Counted from the stretch's first letter, positions 16,979-26,288 are shown. The stretch: DNA of 47,968 nt from Berkiella_A sp964633725 (GCA_964633725.1 CAZWHY010000025.1:1-47968); one strand, 5' to 3'. Made by a program: numbers and translations. Notes: generated from the letters alone by a model not told the origin.

Positions 16979-18064
16979 CTATCTTCTTTTTATAAAAAGT
17001 TCTGTATTATGCAATGTTGCACAGGCCTTTTCAAATTTTGGCGCTTTCCCTCTTTGCCACTTTGGATTTAATAAGTTCGTATACAAAAACTTTAAATCAT
17101 TTTTGGCCGTTTTACTACCTCGTTTACCTGATATTGATTTTTCAAACACATTACTCAGTAATACACTCAATTCAATATTTTCTAAATTTTCCTTATCTTC
17201 TGGAGCCACAGAGCACTTAAGTATCTTTTCACATCTTGCCTTAGCTTTATTTGTGAAAAAAAGAGACAGTAGACTACTTATCTTGAACCGCCTTAATTTT
17301 GAAACAGCATTCCTGAACATACCTTTGTTTTGATGAAAAACTCTACCCTCATCCAATACTTTTATGCTATCACAATCATAAATTTCAAACTCTTTTGTTT
17401 GATACCATGTTTGTCCATCTGCCTTGATCAATGGCCTCAGAACCCTAAGCGGAAGCTTCTCGCTATCTTGAGCTGCATCTCTTAAAATGACATTCTCAAT
17501 TCTCAGAAAATCTGAAATCATATCGAAAATTTCAAATAAATCACTTCCTGTCACTGCTGTGCTGCGTTCAATCCAGTTTATTTCGCCTACTAACCCATCT
17601 TCAGAAACTCGCAACTGTAAGTTCGGCCGACAAGAATTCTCATCACAAAAAATGTTTAAAATATAAAATTTATCAGTTTTACAAGAAAATTCATTTCTAA
17701 GTGCTTCAACAGGAATTGCATTAGCCTCATATTCCAAAGTCTGCTTTAAAACAAGAAGCACTGCCTTTTCGTCACCTCCTTTTTTTAATATTTTTGGACC
17801 AAGATTCAACCATATTTTATGCACATCATCACAACTCGTTAATACGGACTCCAATGCAAAAAGTCTCTGAACAAAAGTAGTTATATCATCTTCTGCTGAC
17901 GCGCTAGAATTCAGGCTTCTCTGCAGCATTGACTTAAACTTAGATATCTTTATGTAAGCAACGGCATCAACAGCCCCCACGCCAGACTTTATGCTCTTTA
18001 TAGATGGCTCTAAGGTCTTAAGTGTTTTTTTGATTGCAACTTTCTTTGGGGTATTTAATGGCAT
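16979..18064 (-). CDS. hypothetical protein
   Basis: Unknown protein. I chose ATG 18064 (361 residues, beginning PLNTPKKVAIKK), preceded by GAAAG. An in-frame ATG at 18127 with AAGAGG nearby would add 21 residues of unlikely composition. The body has no membrane segment. A mid region contains several cysteines (EFSCKT, IFCDENSC), and the C-terminal third is Lys-rich. There are no catalytic motifs that I can place. The gene is co-transcribed with yggU. Its divergent neighbour is the ankyrin gene, so it could belong to the same lineage-specific set, but that is only positional. Confidence 0.65.
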   Translation of the reverse strand: MPLNTPKKVAIKKTLKTLEPSIKSIKSGVGAVDAVAYIKISKFKSMLQRSLNSSASAEDDITTFVQRLFALESVLTSCDDVHKIWLNLGPKILKKGGDEKAVLLVLKQTLEYEANAIPVEALRNEFSCKTDKFYILNIFCDENSCRPNLQLRVSEDGLVGEINWIERSTAVTGSDLFEIFDMISDFLRIENVILRDAAQDSEKLPLRVLRPLIKADGQTWYQTKEFEIYDCDSIKVLDEGRVFHQNKGMFRNAVSKLRRFKISSLLSLFFTNKAKARCEKILKCSVAPEDKENLENIELSVLLSNVFEKSISGKRGSKTAKNDLKFLYTNLLNPKWQRGKAPKFEKACATLHNTELFIKRR

Positions 18065-18166
18065 AATACAACTTTCATGCAAATTTGTTAGGAAGTGAAC
18101 TGTACGAAAAATACCCCATGTAATCAAGCCTCTTCCCTCTTTAAAATCAAAATAGCTGCATTCTTA

Positions 18167-18195
18167 TTGCAGTGCAATATAACAGCCCCTATAAT
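18167..18195 (+). promoter_or_regulatory. sigma-70 promoter of the ankyrin gene
   Basis: TTGCAG (18167-18172) and TATAAT (18190-18195) are separated by exactly 17 bases. The start codon follows 27 bases after the -10 box, so the leader is very short. Confidence 0.75.
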
Positions 18196-18222
18196 GAGGC
18201 TTCTTTTTTAGTGGTGAGTTAG

Positions 18223-20070
18223 GTGGAGAACATTTTAAATTTCAAGCAACTTTATAATTTCGCAGCCCAAAGTATAATTAATGCATGCATATATGACGAC
18301 ACAGAAACTTTAGCTTTTTATCATGATGCAGGGAAAAATCTAGATTCTATATCTGATTTTTATGGCGACGGCCTTTTACACACAACTATCTACTACGACT
18401 CCATAAATTCGTTCCACGCCCTATTAAGCTGGGGACTAAATATCGAGCTACCTTCAACTTATGATGGCGCAACGCCTCTCAACGCGGCAGCCATAGTGGG
18501 CGATCTTAACTATATAAGCCCATTAGTCGATATGGGGGCTGATGTTAATACAACAGATTATTTCGGGTTTACGCCATTGCTGAATTCTATTTTCTTTGAA
18601 GAATATGATGCGACTAATTATTTTTTAACGCTGCCTAATGTTGATGTCAATATCGCCTGTGAATATGGCGTGACGCCTCTAATCATAAGCTACTTTGACG
18701 ACAACGAACAAACAATGGATGCAATTATTTTGCACCCTACTTTTGACCCTACTTATAATACAATCCTATTTCAGGATGACACCCTCACTCAACATATGAA
18801 TAGTCTTGGTGTATATGCAGATGAGGATATTATCGAAGCATTTCATCTTACAAAACTTTTAGCACACCGATATGATTTGGACGGCACATTTTCTCTTGAA
18901 AACTTAGATTATACCGGCAATAATTTTCCATATGAGGGTTATTCAAATGATTTAAGTGTTGCGGCATTTACTCAGTCATATGAATATTTCTTAAGCAATG
19001 TCGTTTTAACCAGTATCATCCCCCTCTGGGCTAATAATGCACTAGCAAGCGCCTTAGATACACTTAAGTTCCAAGATGATAATAACAACGCCAGTTTATT
19101 CTGTGATAGGTTTTTCGATGGCCAGTCCATATTGATTGCATCTGGCTGGGACATGCATGCTGTGGAAATCGTCATGCATCAAGATCGTTTATATCGTTGT
19201 AACCGGGGAGACGATAGCGATGGTATCCATGGCATTGAAGAATTCATTATCACAACCCCTAATAATCTAACCCCTGATATTGTTAATACAATGATGCAAG
19301 CATCAGGTTCTTTAGAATTTTTACAATCTGACTTAATTGATATTTTAGGACTTGTAAAAATAGGGGAAATAGAAAACCCCACTCAAACAGTAGGTAATTG
19401 TGCATGGACAAGCTTAGAAGCTGGACTCGAGGCATTAATTCTAACGCACCTGCTAGCCGAAGGTATTGCTCCAGAAATAGCACACAATTTTGCGAAACAA
19501 ACTTTTGAGTTATGGGAAGAATTTGATATGACCCATAGTTTAGAAGATTTTATAGATCACAGTGACGCATTAATAGGAAATGAGTTTTACGATAACCTAC
19601 TAGCAGATATCTTCCATAATTTGGATGCAAGCCAAAACCAAGCAGATTTTGAGCAGCAAGCGCTTATTTTTAACGAACTTCAACAAACCCCAGAATTGTC
19701 TGATTTATATTACGATCTAGTGGGACAATACTTAGATTGTTATTACCCACACGATAATGACGATATAACGCACTATATGACAGATTATATAACCTGGTGT
19801 TATGATAGCTATATGGGAAATACAACCGCCGACTACTCGAGTTACTTATTAGGAAAAGAATACTTTGAGTTTATACAATCTTACAATGATCTTGAACGCA
19901 ATGACGAACATTTTATTTTAAGCTTAGAAGATATCTTTACCCCAATTCATCCTACAATATTGGAAGTTGAGCACCCCCCAAACGGTGCAATGGATAATAT
20001 TTCGTTTATGCCATATTACCAAGAGGCATGCTCACTATCTGATGAAACATTAGATTTCATTATTGTTTAA
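18223..20070 (+). CDS. ankyrin-repeat protein with possible papain-like Cys motif
   Basis: Protein of 615 residues starting with GTG. Residues about 45-170 form three to four ankyrin repeats (DGATPLNAAAIVGDLNYISPL, FGFTPLLNSIF, YGVTPLIISYF). The rest is an unrecognised domain of over 400 residues, very acidic and rich in Asp and aromatic residues. At Cys393 is the motif GNCAWTSLEAGLEALI, with a Cys at a helix start followed closely by Trp, reminiscent of the papain-type nucleophile segment. Ankyrin proteins are a major class of Dot/Icm effectors in Legionella and Coxiella, so translocation into a host is plausible but not shown. It has its own promoter and a strong terminator. Confidence 0.8.
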   Translation: MENILNFKQLYNFAAQSIINACIYDDTETLAFYHDAGKNLDSISDFYGDGLLHTTIYYDSINSFHALLSWGLNIELPSTYDGATPLNAAAIVGDLNYISPLVDMGADVNTTDYFGFTPLLNSIFFEEYDATNYFLTLPNVDVNIACEYGVTPLIISYFDDNEQTMDAIILHPTFDPTYNTILFQDDTLTQHMNSLGVYADEDIIEAFHLTKLLAHRYDLDGTFSLENLDYTGNNFPYEGYSNDLSVAAFTQSYEYFLSNVVLTSIIPLWANNALASALDTLKFQDDNNNASLFCDRFFDGQSILIASGWDMHAVEIVMHQDRLYRCNRGDDSDGIHGIEEFIITTPNNLTPDIVNTMMQASGSLEFLQSDLIDILGLVKIGEIENPTQTVGNCAWTSLEAGLEALILTHLLAEGIAPEIAHNFAKQTFELWEEFDMTHSLEDFIDHSDALIGNEFYDNLLADIFHNLDASQNQADFEQQALIFNELQQTPELSDLYYDLVGQYLDCYYPHDNDDITHYMTDYITWCYDSYMGNTTADYSSYLLGKEYFEFIQSYNDLERNDEHFILSLEDIFTPIHPTILEVEHPPNGAMDNISFMPYYQEACSLSDETLDFIIV

Positions 20071-20086
20071 TCGACAATCATAAGAT

Positions 20087-20120
20087 AAAGCACGGTATTG
20101 GTGGAAATACTGTGCTTTTT
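20087..20120 (+). terminator. intrinsic terminator of the ankyrin gene
   Basis: AAAGCACGGTATT pairs with AATACTGTGCTTT (one mismatch), with a short loop and a run of T at 20116-20120. Confidence 0.8.
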
Positions 20121-20168
20121 AAGCGCAAAAAAATCGGCCACTTTCTCCTCACAAAATACCAGCAAAAA

Positions 20169-20795
20169 CTAACCGATAATTGCTTTCACGGCATATAGCC
20201 CATATTTAAACCCAAAACCTATAAGCAAGATACCTGCGCACAAGGTGATTCTATGAATCATTTTGTCGGTAAAATATCTTTTGCCTAATTCTAAAAAAGA
20301 ACTGAGGAATACCCCCCAAAGCAAAACACCCAAAATAATGGTTGTATTTTCGAGTAAACCAAACCATGAAGCATTGCTGATATTCTCAGCGCTCATACTC
20401 GCAGCAAAGATACTTAGCCAAAACATAATGCCAATAGGATTCACAATAGATAGAATAAATCCCGTCATTAGGCCATTTAAGATGGTGTGACGATCTCGAT
20501 CAGTAGAAGTTCTCACATTATGATTTTTCCTATTTATAAGTGCCTTTGCACCCATATAAATAAGAACCATAGAACCTAAAAGCCCACAAAAATTTAAAAC
20601 CTGGGGTGACTCGCGCATTAAACCAAGTCCAAAATAGGCTGCAATCAAGCAAAGCATATTACCAAACGACCCACCAACCCGAATAATGAAAGCCATTAAA
20701 AAACCACCATTTAACCCTCGCTTAATCATCTCAAGCGACACAGGGCCAATGGGGGCAGATAATGAAATACCGAGTAATATTTTTTCTATGATCAT
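20169..20795 (-). CDS. LysE/RhtB family exporter
   Basis: Integral membrane protein of 208 residues with about six hydrophobic segments. It shows the family N-terminus (LLGISLSAPIGPVSLEMIKRGL) and a conserved middle with GFILSIVNPIGIMFWLS. It exports an amino acid or a related small molecule across the inner membrane; the substrate cannot be read from sequence. GAGGT precedes the ATG. It is monocistronic, with 380 bp of mostly empty DNA upstream. Confidence 0.88.
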   Translation of the reverse strand: MIIEKILLGISLSAPIGPVSLEMIKRGLNGGFLMAFIIRVGGSFGNMLCLIAAYFGLGLMRESPQVLNFCGLLGSMVLIYMGAKALINRKNHNVRTSTDRDRHTILNGLMTGFILSIVNPIGIMFWLSIFAASMSAENISNASWFGLLENTTIILGVLLWGVFLSSFLELGKRYFTDKMIHRITLCAGILLIGFGFKYGLYAVKAIIG

Positions 20796-21175
20796 GTTAC
20801 CTCACATAGTGGATATCTAACCTAATCAAGTCAGGTTTATACCACGTGCAAATACATTATAAATATACGGGCTCTTGCAGAACTGCAAAAAGCTAGAAAA
20901 AATAGCTAATGACTGCTCTTGAAATGATCCTTTCATCAAGATTTCGTAAAAGATAACCCTAATCGCCAAAATCATCCCATATTTTTGTGCGAGCCCATCG
21001 ATTTTACTCAGTTCAAAAGCAACAAGCAATTATTTTAGATAAATGGATATTAAACGCGTATGTACATATTTTATAATAGTTGTGTTAAACTCTCGCCCTG
21101 CAACTGAGCACACTCAGGTGAACATTTTCATTGCCTGCAGGATTACACTCTTGCTTCAGTTGCAACCTCATTCTT
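20796..21175. other. intergenic region between lysE-like gene and idi
   Basis: No convincing gene. A minus-strand frame at 20826-21029 is open but has no ribosome site or protein-like character. The main structure is the 64-nt hairpin element next to idi (listed separately). An AT-rich stretch with TATAAT-like words at 21064-21080 may hold the promoter of the exporter gene. Confidence 0.4.
21100..21163 (-). repeat. hairpin element, copy 1 (3' of idi)
   Basis: On the minus strand, GCAACTGAAGC (21163-21153) pairs with GCTCAGTTGC (21109-21100) apart from one bulged base. An inner stem CAGGC/CACCTG with wobble pairs sits above it. The unpaired stretch GTGTAATCC (21148-21140) is identical to the same position in copy 2 at 33270. 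It begins 12 bases after the idi stop. No T-tract follows. Confidence 0.65.
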
Positions 21176-21754
21176 CTATTGCGCATTCAAAGCAAGCCCT
21201 GTAATGGGCGCCAAGAACTGATGACATATTGTTTCCCATTCCAACTTAAGCCAAGGGGTATAAATTTCAGGGTTAGCATTAATATCACTAGATAATTCAG
21301 CAATATCCAACCATTTGACCTCTAAAATTTCATTTGGATTGGGTAGAAGGCTATCCGAGATTTTGCCGAAATACACATGACAAAGCTCATGCTCTGCCCC
21401 TATATTTTTATATGCGGCTTGATAAATAAATTTATACATGAACTCTAACGTACAAGCAACGCCTAACTCTTCTAGAAGTCGCCTTTTAGTTGCGACCTCC
21501 AAAGTTTCACCTTTTCTAGGGTGAGAGCAGCAGCTATTACTCCAATATTTTGGCCAAAGATTTTTTGAATGACTTCTTTTATGGATTAAAACTTGGTTTT
21601 GCTCATTAAATAGGAATATAGAAAAAGCACGATGTAATATGCCCGCCAATTGATGGCACTTTTTTTTATCACTAAATCCTACACTACGATCAAATTCATC
21701 TACTAGAATTAACTTTTCATTATCAAAACTAACTAAATTTGATTTTTCAAGCAT
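21176..21754 (-). CDS. idi: isopentenyl-diphosphate delta-isomerase, type 1
   Basis: Nudix-fold enzyme of 192 residues that interconverts isopentenyl and dimethylallyl diphosphate. Family motifs are clear: HRAFSIFLFN, the active-site Cys in NSCCSHP (about residue 76), RRLLEELGV (Nudix helix), EHELCHVYFG (metal-binding glutamates) and the C-terminal YTPWLKLEW. It starts with ATG at 21754. It is monocistronic, with a hairpin element at its 3' end. A type 1 isomerase is essential where isoprenoids come from mevalonate, as in Coxiella, and optional with the MEP route; the window does not show which route this organism has. Confidence 0.95.
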   Translation of the reverse strand: MLEKSNLVSFDNEKLILVDEFDRSVGFSDKKKCHQLAGILHRAFSIFLFNEQNQVLIHKRSHSKNLWPKYWSNSCCSHPRKGETLEVATKRRLLEELGVACTLEFMYKFIYQAAYKNIGAEHELCHVYFGKISDSLLPNPNEILEVKWLDIAELSSDINANPEIYTPWLKLEWETICHQFLAPITGLALNAQ

Positions 21755-21862
21755 GCTTTAAAATCCTATCACACACAACCTTGTCAGAAAGATTACATAC
21801 TACATGCATAACCAATGCTTTAAAAGCCATCCGCTACTATTTATTCCACAATACACGATGCT

Positions 21863-23683
21863 TTAATGATATCTACAAGGTTTAGTGGAATTTTTATCGT
21901 CTTTATGAGGTATATCTTGCAAAGATAATTTCCCCATAGAGGCACTTAGTTGACCAACGCTCTTTATTAATAGTGATTTACTTTTCTCTGCAATAACGTC
22001 TTGTCTCAAGAGAGAATCAGAACTGGCGCCTAAAAAAACCTTCTGAATGCAGTTGGATATAGCACCAACCGTCTCTATGCGGTTATGCAGCAGCTCGTGA
22101 TAAAAGATTGAAAATCTACTATACAAAACAACTTCAGCTAAGGCTTGTTTAGTTACCCCGATATACCGCTTACACAATAAGGGTAAGTCTTTTTGCGTAA
22201 GATTTTCTTTTATTTGCTCATCCCCAAAAACAAGATGCAATAATTTATAATCTTTTAACGCAAGCACCCCAGCATGGCAGCCTACAATTCTTTCTCGTAA
22301 TAAAGCATTTGAAAAGATAAATCTACATTCCTCGGGATGGTTTTTACACATCATGACTAAATTAAGCCCGGATAATTTTTCACTCAATTCTGCATCATTT
22401 AATATTTGATGAGCAATTGTTGCATGATTTTCTCCTAATAAGACTAGATCTTGGCCTAATAATCTAGCTTTGTAATTTTGCAAAATATCATTAGCAGCCT
22501 CTTCCGACCTATTGCCCAAGGTAACCAATTCTTCTATCTCCATCCGTTGAACATGAGCGATTAATCGATGAATGATTTTTTCCCTGTTTTCTCGCGGTAT
22601 TCTAATTAACATCGGATAAACAACACCCTGCAAGATGCCACCTTGAATATTGCTCGGAAAAGCAATCTGCTTTTTGAGCATGAAAGAAATACAAACTTTT
22701 TCAAATGTACTAAGTAATGAGGCATTTGGCTTTTTTGCTTCTACCAAGTCTATATCAGAACCCAAATGTATCGCATCTTTAATCCAGGCCACGTGCGCAC
22801 TCTCAACCTTTGTACGATTTCTAAATGTTGCATTCTGATATAATCGCATCGCAATTAATGACGACTTTCCAACGGCACAGGCGGCGCTTATTTTATCAAA
22901 TTCACTTAATATACTTGGATTGTTACCTATAAAAGAACATGCTAAATCAACATGATTTGCCAATATCCTAGCGATACCAATGGGACCCAACTGTTCATAA
23001 AACCCAGAGTCCTTCAGTATTGCAATGGCTGTTGCTTCACTTGCTGTAGACAGTATAACCAAAGATTCTGTATCAATCTTATGACGCAGAGCGTCGTTTT
23101 CTAATACTGATAATGATATCATCGGGTGATGCTTTGCTATCAATGCAATTTCAACACCTTCCATATAGCTGGATTTTTCACTGATTAATTTTTGTGCAGC
23201 ATCAATATTATTTTCACATAATTTGCCATAGTGAATATATTCAATACGTCCCATTAAGCTAGGATCTGCTATGATTTTATCAACTAACTCCGGGCGTGCT
23301 GCACCTATCGCAGCAATATCATATGTTTTCAATCTTGACTTCAAATCAACAGCAGTTAATACCTCTATAGCAGCACCAATTGAACTAGCCGCTAATTTTT
23401 CTAGATCAATGCCATATAACTTGTCTCTTAAAACAGAAATGGATAATATTTTTTCTGCGACAAGCCCATGTTTAGAACCTAAAATAGATATTGCTAAACC
23501 ATCCATGACCGATTGTACTGTGCTATCAGAAACTAAAGATAATGCAATTTCTTCATTTTTTGCAGCTAAATGCAAATATCGCTCATAACTCAGAGTGTTA
23601 AATTTATTCTCATCCGAAAGATATTCTATAATCCCTATGACAGTAGAAGATCCTATTAAAGTTTTCTCGGGTGAATCCAACAT
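21863..23683 (-). CDS. helical-repeat (alpha-solenoid) protein with 29-residue units
   Basis: Protein of 606 residues built from about 12-13 degenerate units of roughly 29 residues. The pattern is L-G/A-x-x-H-x-x-x-A-x-x-I-L, five residues, L-x-x-x-L, five residues, L-x-x. Examples are LGENHATIAHQILNDAELSE, IGAARPELVDKIIADPSLMG and LSTASEATAIAILKDSGFYE. One block covers about residues 60-330 and a second about 380-560, with a less regular linker. The units are not HEAT, TPR or pentatricopeptide by sequence that I can tell. AAGGAGGGAGTTGT before the ATG is a very strong ribosome site. Such solenoids usually bind proteins; a host-directed role is an inference. Confidence 0.75.
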   Translation of the reverse strand: MLDSPEKTLIGSSTVIGIIEYLSDENKFNTLSYERYLHLAAKNEEIALSLVSDSTVQSVMDGLAISILGSKHGLVAEKILSISVLRDKLYGIDLEKLAASSIGAAIEVLTAVDLKSRLKTYDIAAIGAARPELVDKIIADPSLMGRIEYIHYGKLCENNIDAAQKLISEKSSYMEGVEIALIAKHHPMISLSVLENDALRHKIDTESLVILSTASEATAIAILKDSGFYEQLGPIGIARILANHVDLACSFIGNNPSILSEFDKISAACAVGKSSLIAMRLYQNATFRNRTKVESAHVAWIKDAIHLGSDIDLVEAKKPNASLLSTFEKVCISFMLKKQIAFPSNIQGGILQGVVYPMLIRIPRENREKIIHRLIAHVQRMEIEELVTLGNRSEEAANDILQNYKARLLGQDLVLLGENHATIAHQILNDAELSEKLSGLNLVMMCKNHPEECRFIFSNALLRERIVGCHAGVLALKDYKLLHLVFGDEQIKENLTQKDLPLLCKRYIGVTKQALAEVVLYSRFSIFYHELLHNRIETVGAISNCIQKVFLGASSDSLLRQDVIAEKSKSLLIKSVGQLSASMGKLSLQDIPHKDDKNSTKPCRYH

Positions 23684-23872
23684 ACAACTCCCTCCTTGGA
23701 ATTAAGCGCATAGCAAAAGATACAACGTGTACAAGCCTTCGCACTATATTTACTGTTTTTGAAATCAGCAAAAAATATTCTTTGTTGTGACTTTCATTAA
23801 ATCACATAAAAGCTTTGCAATACGAGATATTATTTTTTACAGGTAACGTGGGAAGGTAAGAATAGGAAAACT

Positions 23873-24661
23873 TTATTCAAATTCAATTTCAAATTGTGTG
23901 ATAACGATGCCATCGGCAGCCAATGATTGCTCAACACGCGTAACTTGTATGGATACCTTTATTTTTTCTTTTTTAATTCTATCCCCCATTCTTGCCTGAA
24001 TGAGCATAGGGATTTTTAAACGCCACATATATCGTCCATTTTTATCTACGCCTTGAAAGGTAATATGAGGTAAAGAGACAATATTACTATGTACTGCTAA
24101 AGCCTTGTCTATAATCGTGATTTGATTGTCTACCGATACTTTTGAGCGGCCTTGCAAGTAACTTCTATAAATATCCTCAGCCACTTTTTGCAAAGCACTC
24201 GGGTTATAGTGTGATTTTAGATGAGAAAAATCCTTGAATTTTTTAGCGGTTATTTCATATGTCTTTAATAAAACTAAGGAAGCCCAAACCTTCAGCTCTT
24301 GGTCGCTCATATTAGCCTGATTTAAGGGTATTGTTTGACCAACAAAAGATAAGTTTACCCCTACATCCTGCTCAAAATATTTAAGATAGTCACTTGTTGG
24401 TATCGAGAAATTTTTTGTTTTTTCCTGTATTCCAGCCGCTAAGCTAGCTTCACATTCTCTATTGATATTTGTTAATAGCGTCTCTCCCTTTTCCTGCACC
24501 TTTTCTTGTTTCTTTTTAGGGATTGTTTTAATATTAGGTTCAATTAATACCGTAAATAAATAATGCTCGTGTATAGCATTTAAACAAGATTTTGAGACCT
24601 TGCCTTTTGCATATGTCGCACTGGAAAACACTAACATTATTAACAGTACCCAAAAACACAT
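23873..24661 (-). CDS. IcmL/DotI-like exported protein
   Basis: Exported protein of 262 residues with a signal peptide (WVLLIMLVFSSATYA). The last 70 residues match the IcmL/DotI (TraM-like) fold: GRYMWRLKIPMLIQARMGDR, then KIKVSIQVTRVEQS and GIVITQFEIEF. This resembles the DotI pattern of W-x-x-x-x-P-V-x-x-x-Y followed by V-T-V-x-V-x-R-V and G-I-x-I-x-Q. DotI itself is anchored by a membrane helix and belongs to the type IVB secretion system; Legionellales carry several exported IcmL-like paralogues outside the dot/icm cluster, and this looks like one. It is monocistronic, 115 bp upstream of zapE, on the same strand. Two cysteines near the N-terminus may form a disulfide. Confidence 0.78.
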   Translation of the reverse strand: MCFWVLLIMLVFSSATYAKGKVSKSCLNAIHEHYLFTVLIEPNIKTIPKKKQEKVQEKGETLLTNINRECEASLAAGIQEKTKNFSIPTSDYLKYFEQDVGVNLSFVGQTIPLNQANMSDQELKVWASLVLLKTYEITAKKFKDFSHLKSHYNPSALQKVAEDIYRSYLQGRSKVSVDNQITIIDKALAVHSNIVSLPHITFQGVDKNGRYMWRLKIPMLIQARMGDRIKKEKIKVSIQVTRVEQSLAADGIVITQFEIEFE

Positions 24662-24776
24662 TACCTAACCTTAGTATAGATATAATCTCTTTTACTAAGC
24701 GTAGCATAAGGGAAAACTAAATATATTTCGGAATACTGCACTTATATACAGATATTAGGGGGCTAGAGAGGTACCA

Positions 24777-25874
24777 TTAGGAAAGATGCTGTAACGAAAG
24801 GTATTTTTTTGATTTCATCTCTTGCAGGCGGCTCAATGTTCGTTTAAATTCGAAGCTCAATATTTCGCCTCGATACAGATCCTCGATGTCACTCTCAAGA
24901 GACATAATTAAAGTCACATGCCGATCATAGAATTCATCTACCATCATAATAAAGCGTTTCACCACATCATTTACAGCATCATCTAATATTTTTACATTAC
25001 TGATAATAACTGTGTGGTATAACCTGGCAATTTCAATATAATCATATTGACTTCTGGGCCCTTGGCAAATATCAATGAAGTCCAACCATATCACATTACT
25101 GGACACCAAAACGGTTTGAATATCTCGGCCTAAGACAGGAATAGTATGATTTTGTGAAATATTATGTGATGCTAAATGGGTAAAATAGCGATAAAGATTG
25201 CCTTGCGACTCGTCATCTAATGGAAAATGAAAAATTTCCACCCCTTCTAAATATCGCAGCCTGTAATCACACCCTACTTCCAGCTCTATAACGCTCGTAA
25301 ATTTCTTAATTAAAGCAATGGTCGGTAAAAAATTAGTCCTCTGCAATCCATTATGATACAAATCATCGGGGTGAATGTTTGATGTGGCAACGAGCGTCAC
25401 CCCCTGCTCAAATAAATATTCAAACAAAGAAGTCATCAGCATAGCATCAGCAATATCATTGACGTAAAATTCATCAAAACACAATACAGAGAAATGAGCA
25501 CTAAATTTTCTAGCAACATGCTTTAGGGGATTATTTTTCCCTTGAAATATTTTCAACTCCGCATGAACCAACCTCATAAAATGATGAAAGTGTAACCGCT
25601 TTTTTTTGTTCCCAGGCAGGGTGTTAAAGAACAAATCCATTAGATATGTTTTACCTCTGCCGACGCCGCCCCATAAATACACCCCTTGCACAGGTTGAAT
25701 CTTGACGCCCAAAGCCATTTTGATTTTTTTAATATTTTTTAGACTTAAAGATTTTTCTTGACCTACCAAAGCGTCAAAAACGAACTGCAAAGCATTTACA
25801 GCTCGTTCTTGGGCGACATCATAAACAATATTCTTTTCATTAACATTTGTCTGGTACAACTGAACTAAGGTCAT
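24777..25874 (-). CDS. zapE: cell division ATPase ZapE (AFG1-like)
   Basis: P-loop ATPase of 365 residues, close to E. coli ZapE (375). Walker A is in VYLWGGVGRGKTYLMDLFF, Walker B in VLCFDEFYVNDIADAMLM, and sensor segments follow (LVATSNIHPDDLYHNGLQR, conserved in AFG1/ZapE). ZapE acts on the Z-ring late in division and under low oxygen. Its ATG lies three bases after the stop of the ribbon-helix-helix gene of the par operon, so it is probably co-transcribed with parA-parB, an unusual neighbour for zapE. Confidence 0.93.
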   Translation of the reverse strand: MTLVQLYQTNVNEKNIVYDVAQERAVNALQFVFDALVGQEKSLSLKNIKKIKMALGVKIQPVQGVYLWGGVGRGKTYLMDLFFNTLPGNKKKRLHFHHFMRLVHAELKIFQGKNNPLKHVARKFSAHFSVLCFDEFYVNDIADAMLMTSLFEYLFEQGVTLVATSNIHPDDLYHNGLQRTNFLPTIALIKKFTSVIELEVGCDYRLRYLEGVEIFHFPLDDESQGNLYRYFTHLASHNISQNHTIPVLGRDIQTVLVSSNVIWLDFIDICQGPRSQYDYIEIARLYHTVIISNVKILDDAVNDVVKRFIMMVDEFYDRHVTLIMSLESDIEDLYRGEILSFEFKRTLSRLQEMKSKKYLSLQHLS

Positions 25875-25877
25875 AGA

Positions 25878-26285
25878 TTATAGAACACCGCAGCGAATAA
25901 GAGCCGCCGTAATCGCGACCCGAATCGTTGCACTTAAATGATCTTTACGAGCCGACCCATCAGCTTCCAGGGCACAAACTATCTTCCCCAAAATAATTTC
26001 AGCATCCTTCGTTAAAGTGATTTGCAGCGGTATATTATTTTTCCTATCTAACCATTCCTCTTTCACTAGTTCCACATAATCTTCTTCATTATACAAATTT
26101 AAAATGGCCTGTGATATCCACTTCCCCTTTTGGTACGCTGATTGGCCATTTTTCTCAAGCACATCATTTATCTCCTCAAGCATTTTTGCGGGAACTCGAA
26201 TAGATGCTCTCCGTGCAACAGATCCTATGATAATTCTAGAATGTTTTGATTTTCGTTTTAGTGGGGGATTTAATGCTTTGACCAT
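25878..26285 (-). CDS. putative tandem ribbon-helix-helix DNA-binding protein of the par operon
   Basis: Protein of 135 residues, basic at the N-terminus. Two segments each look like a strand followed by two helices of the CopG/ParG type: RASIRVPAKMLEEINDVLEK...WISQAILNLY (about 27-65) and PLQITLTKDAEIILGKIVCA...IRVAITAAL (about 88-130). It begins three bases after the parB stop, third in the order parA-parB-this gene. A ribbon-helix-helix regulator in a partition operon commonly binds the operon promoter or the centromere. The family assignment rests on pattern only and is tentative. Confidence 0.6.
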   Translation of the reverse strand: MVKALNPPLKRKSKHSRIIIGSVARRASIRVPAKMLEEINDVLEKNGQSAYQKGKWISQAILNLYNEEDYVELVKEEWLDRKNNIPLQITLTKDAEIILGKIVCALEADGSARKDHLSATIRVAITAALIRCGVL

Positions 26286-26288
26286 ATG

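Noticed and set aside
20826..21029. 67-residue minus-strand frame between the LysE-type gene and idi
   Set aside because: No ribosome site, no operon contact and unremarkable composition in a gene-free AT-rich stretch.
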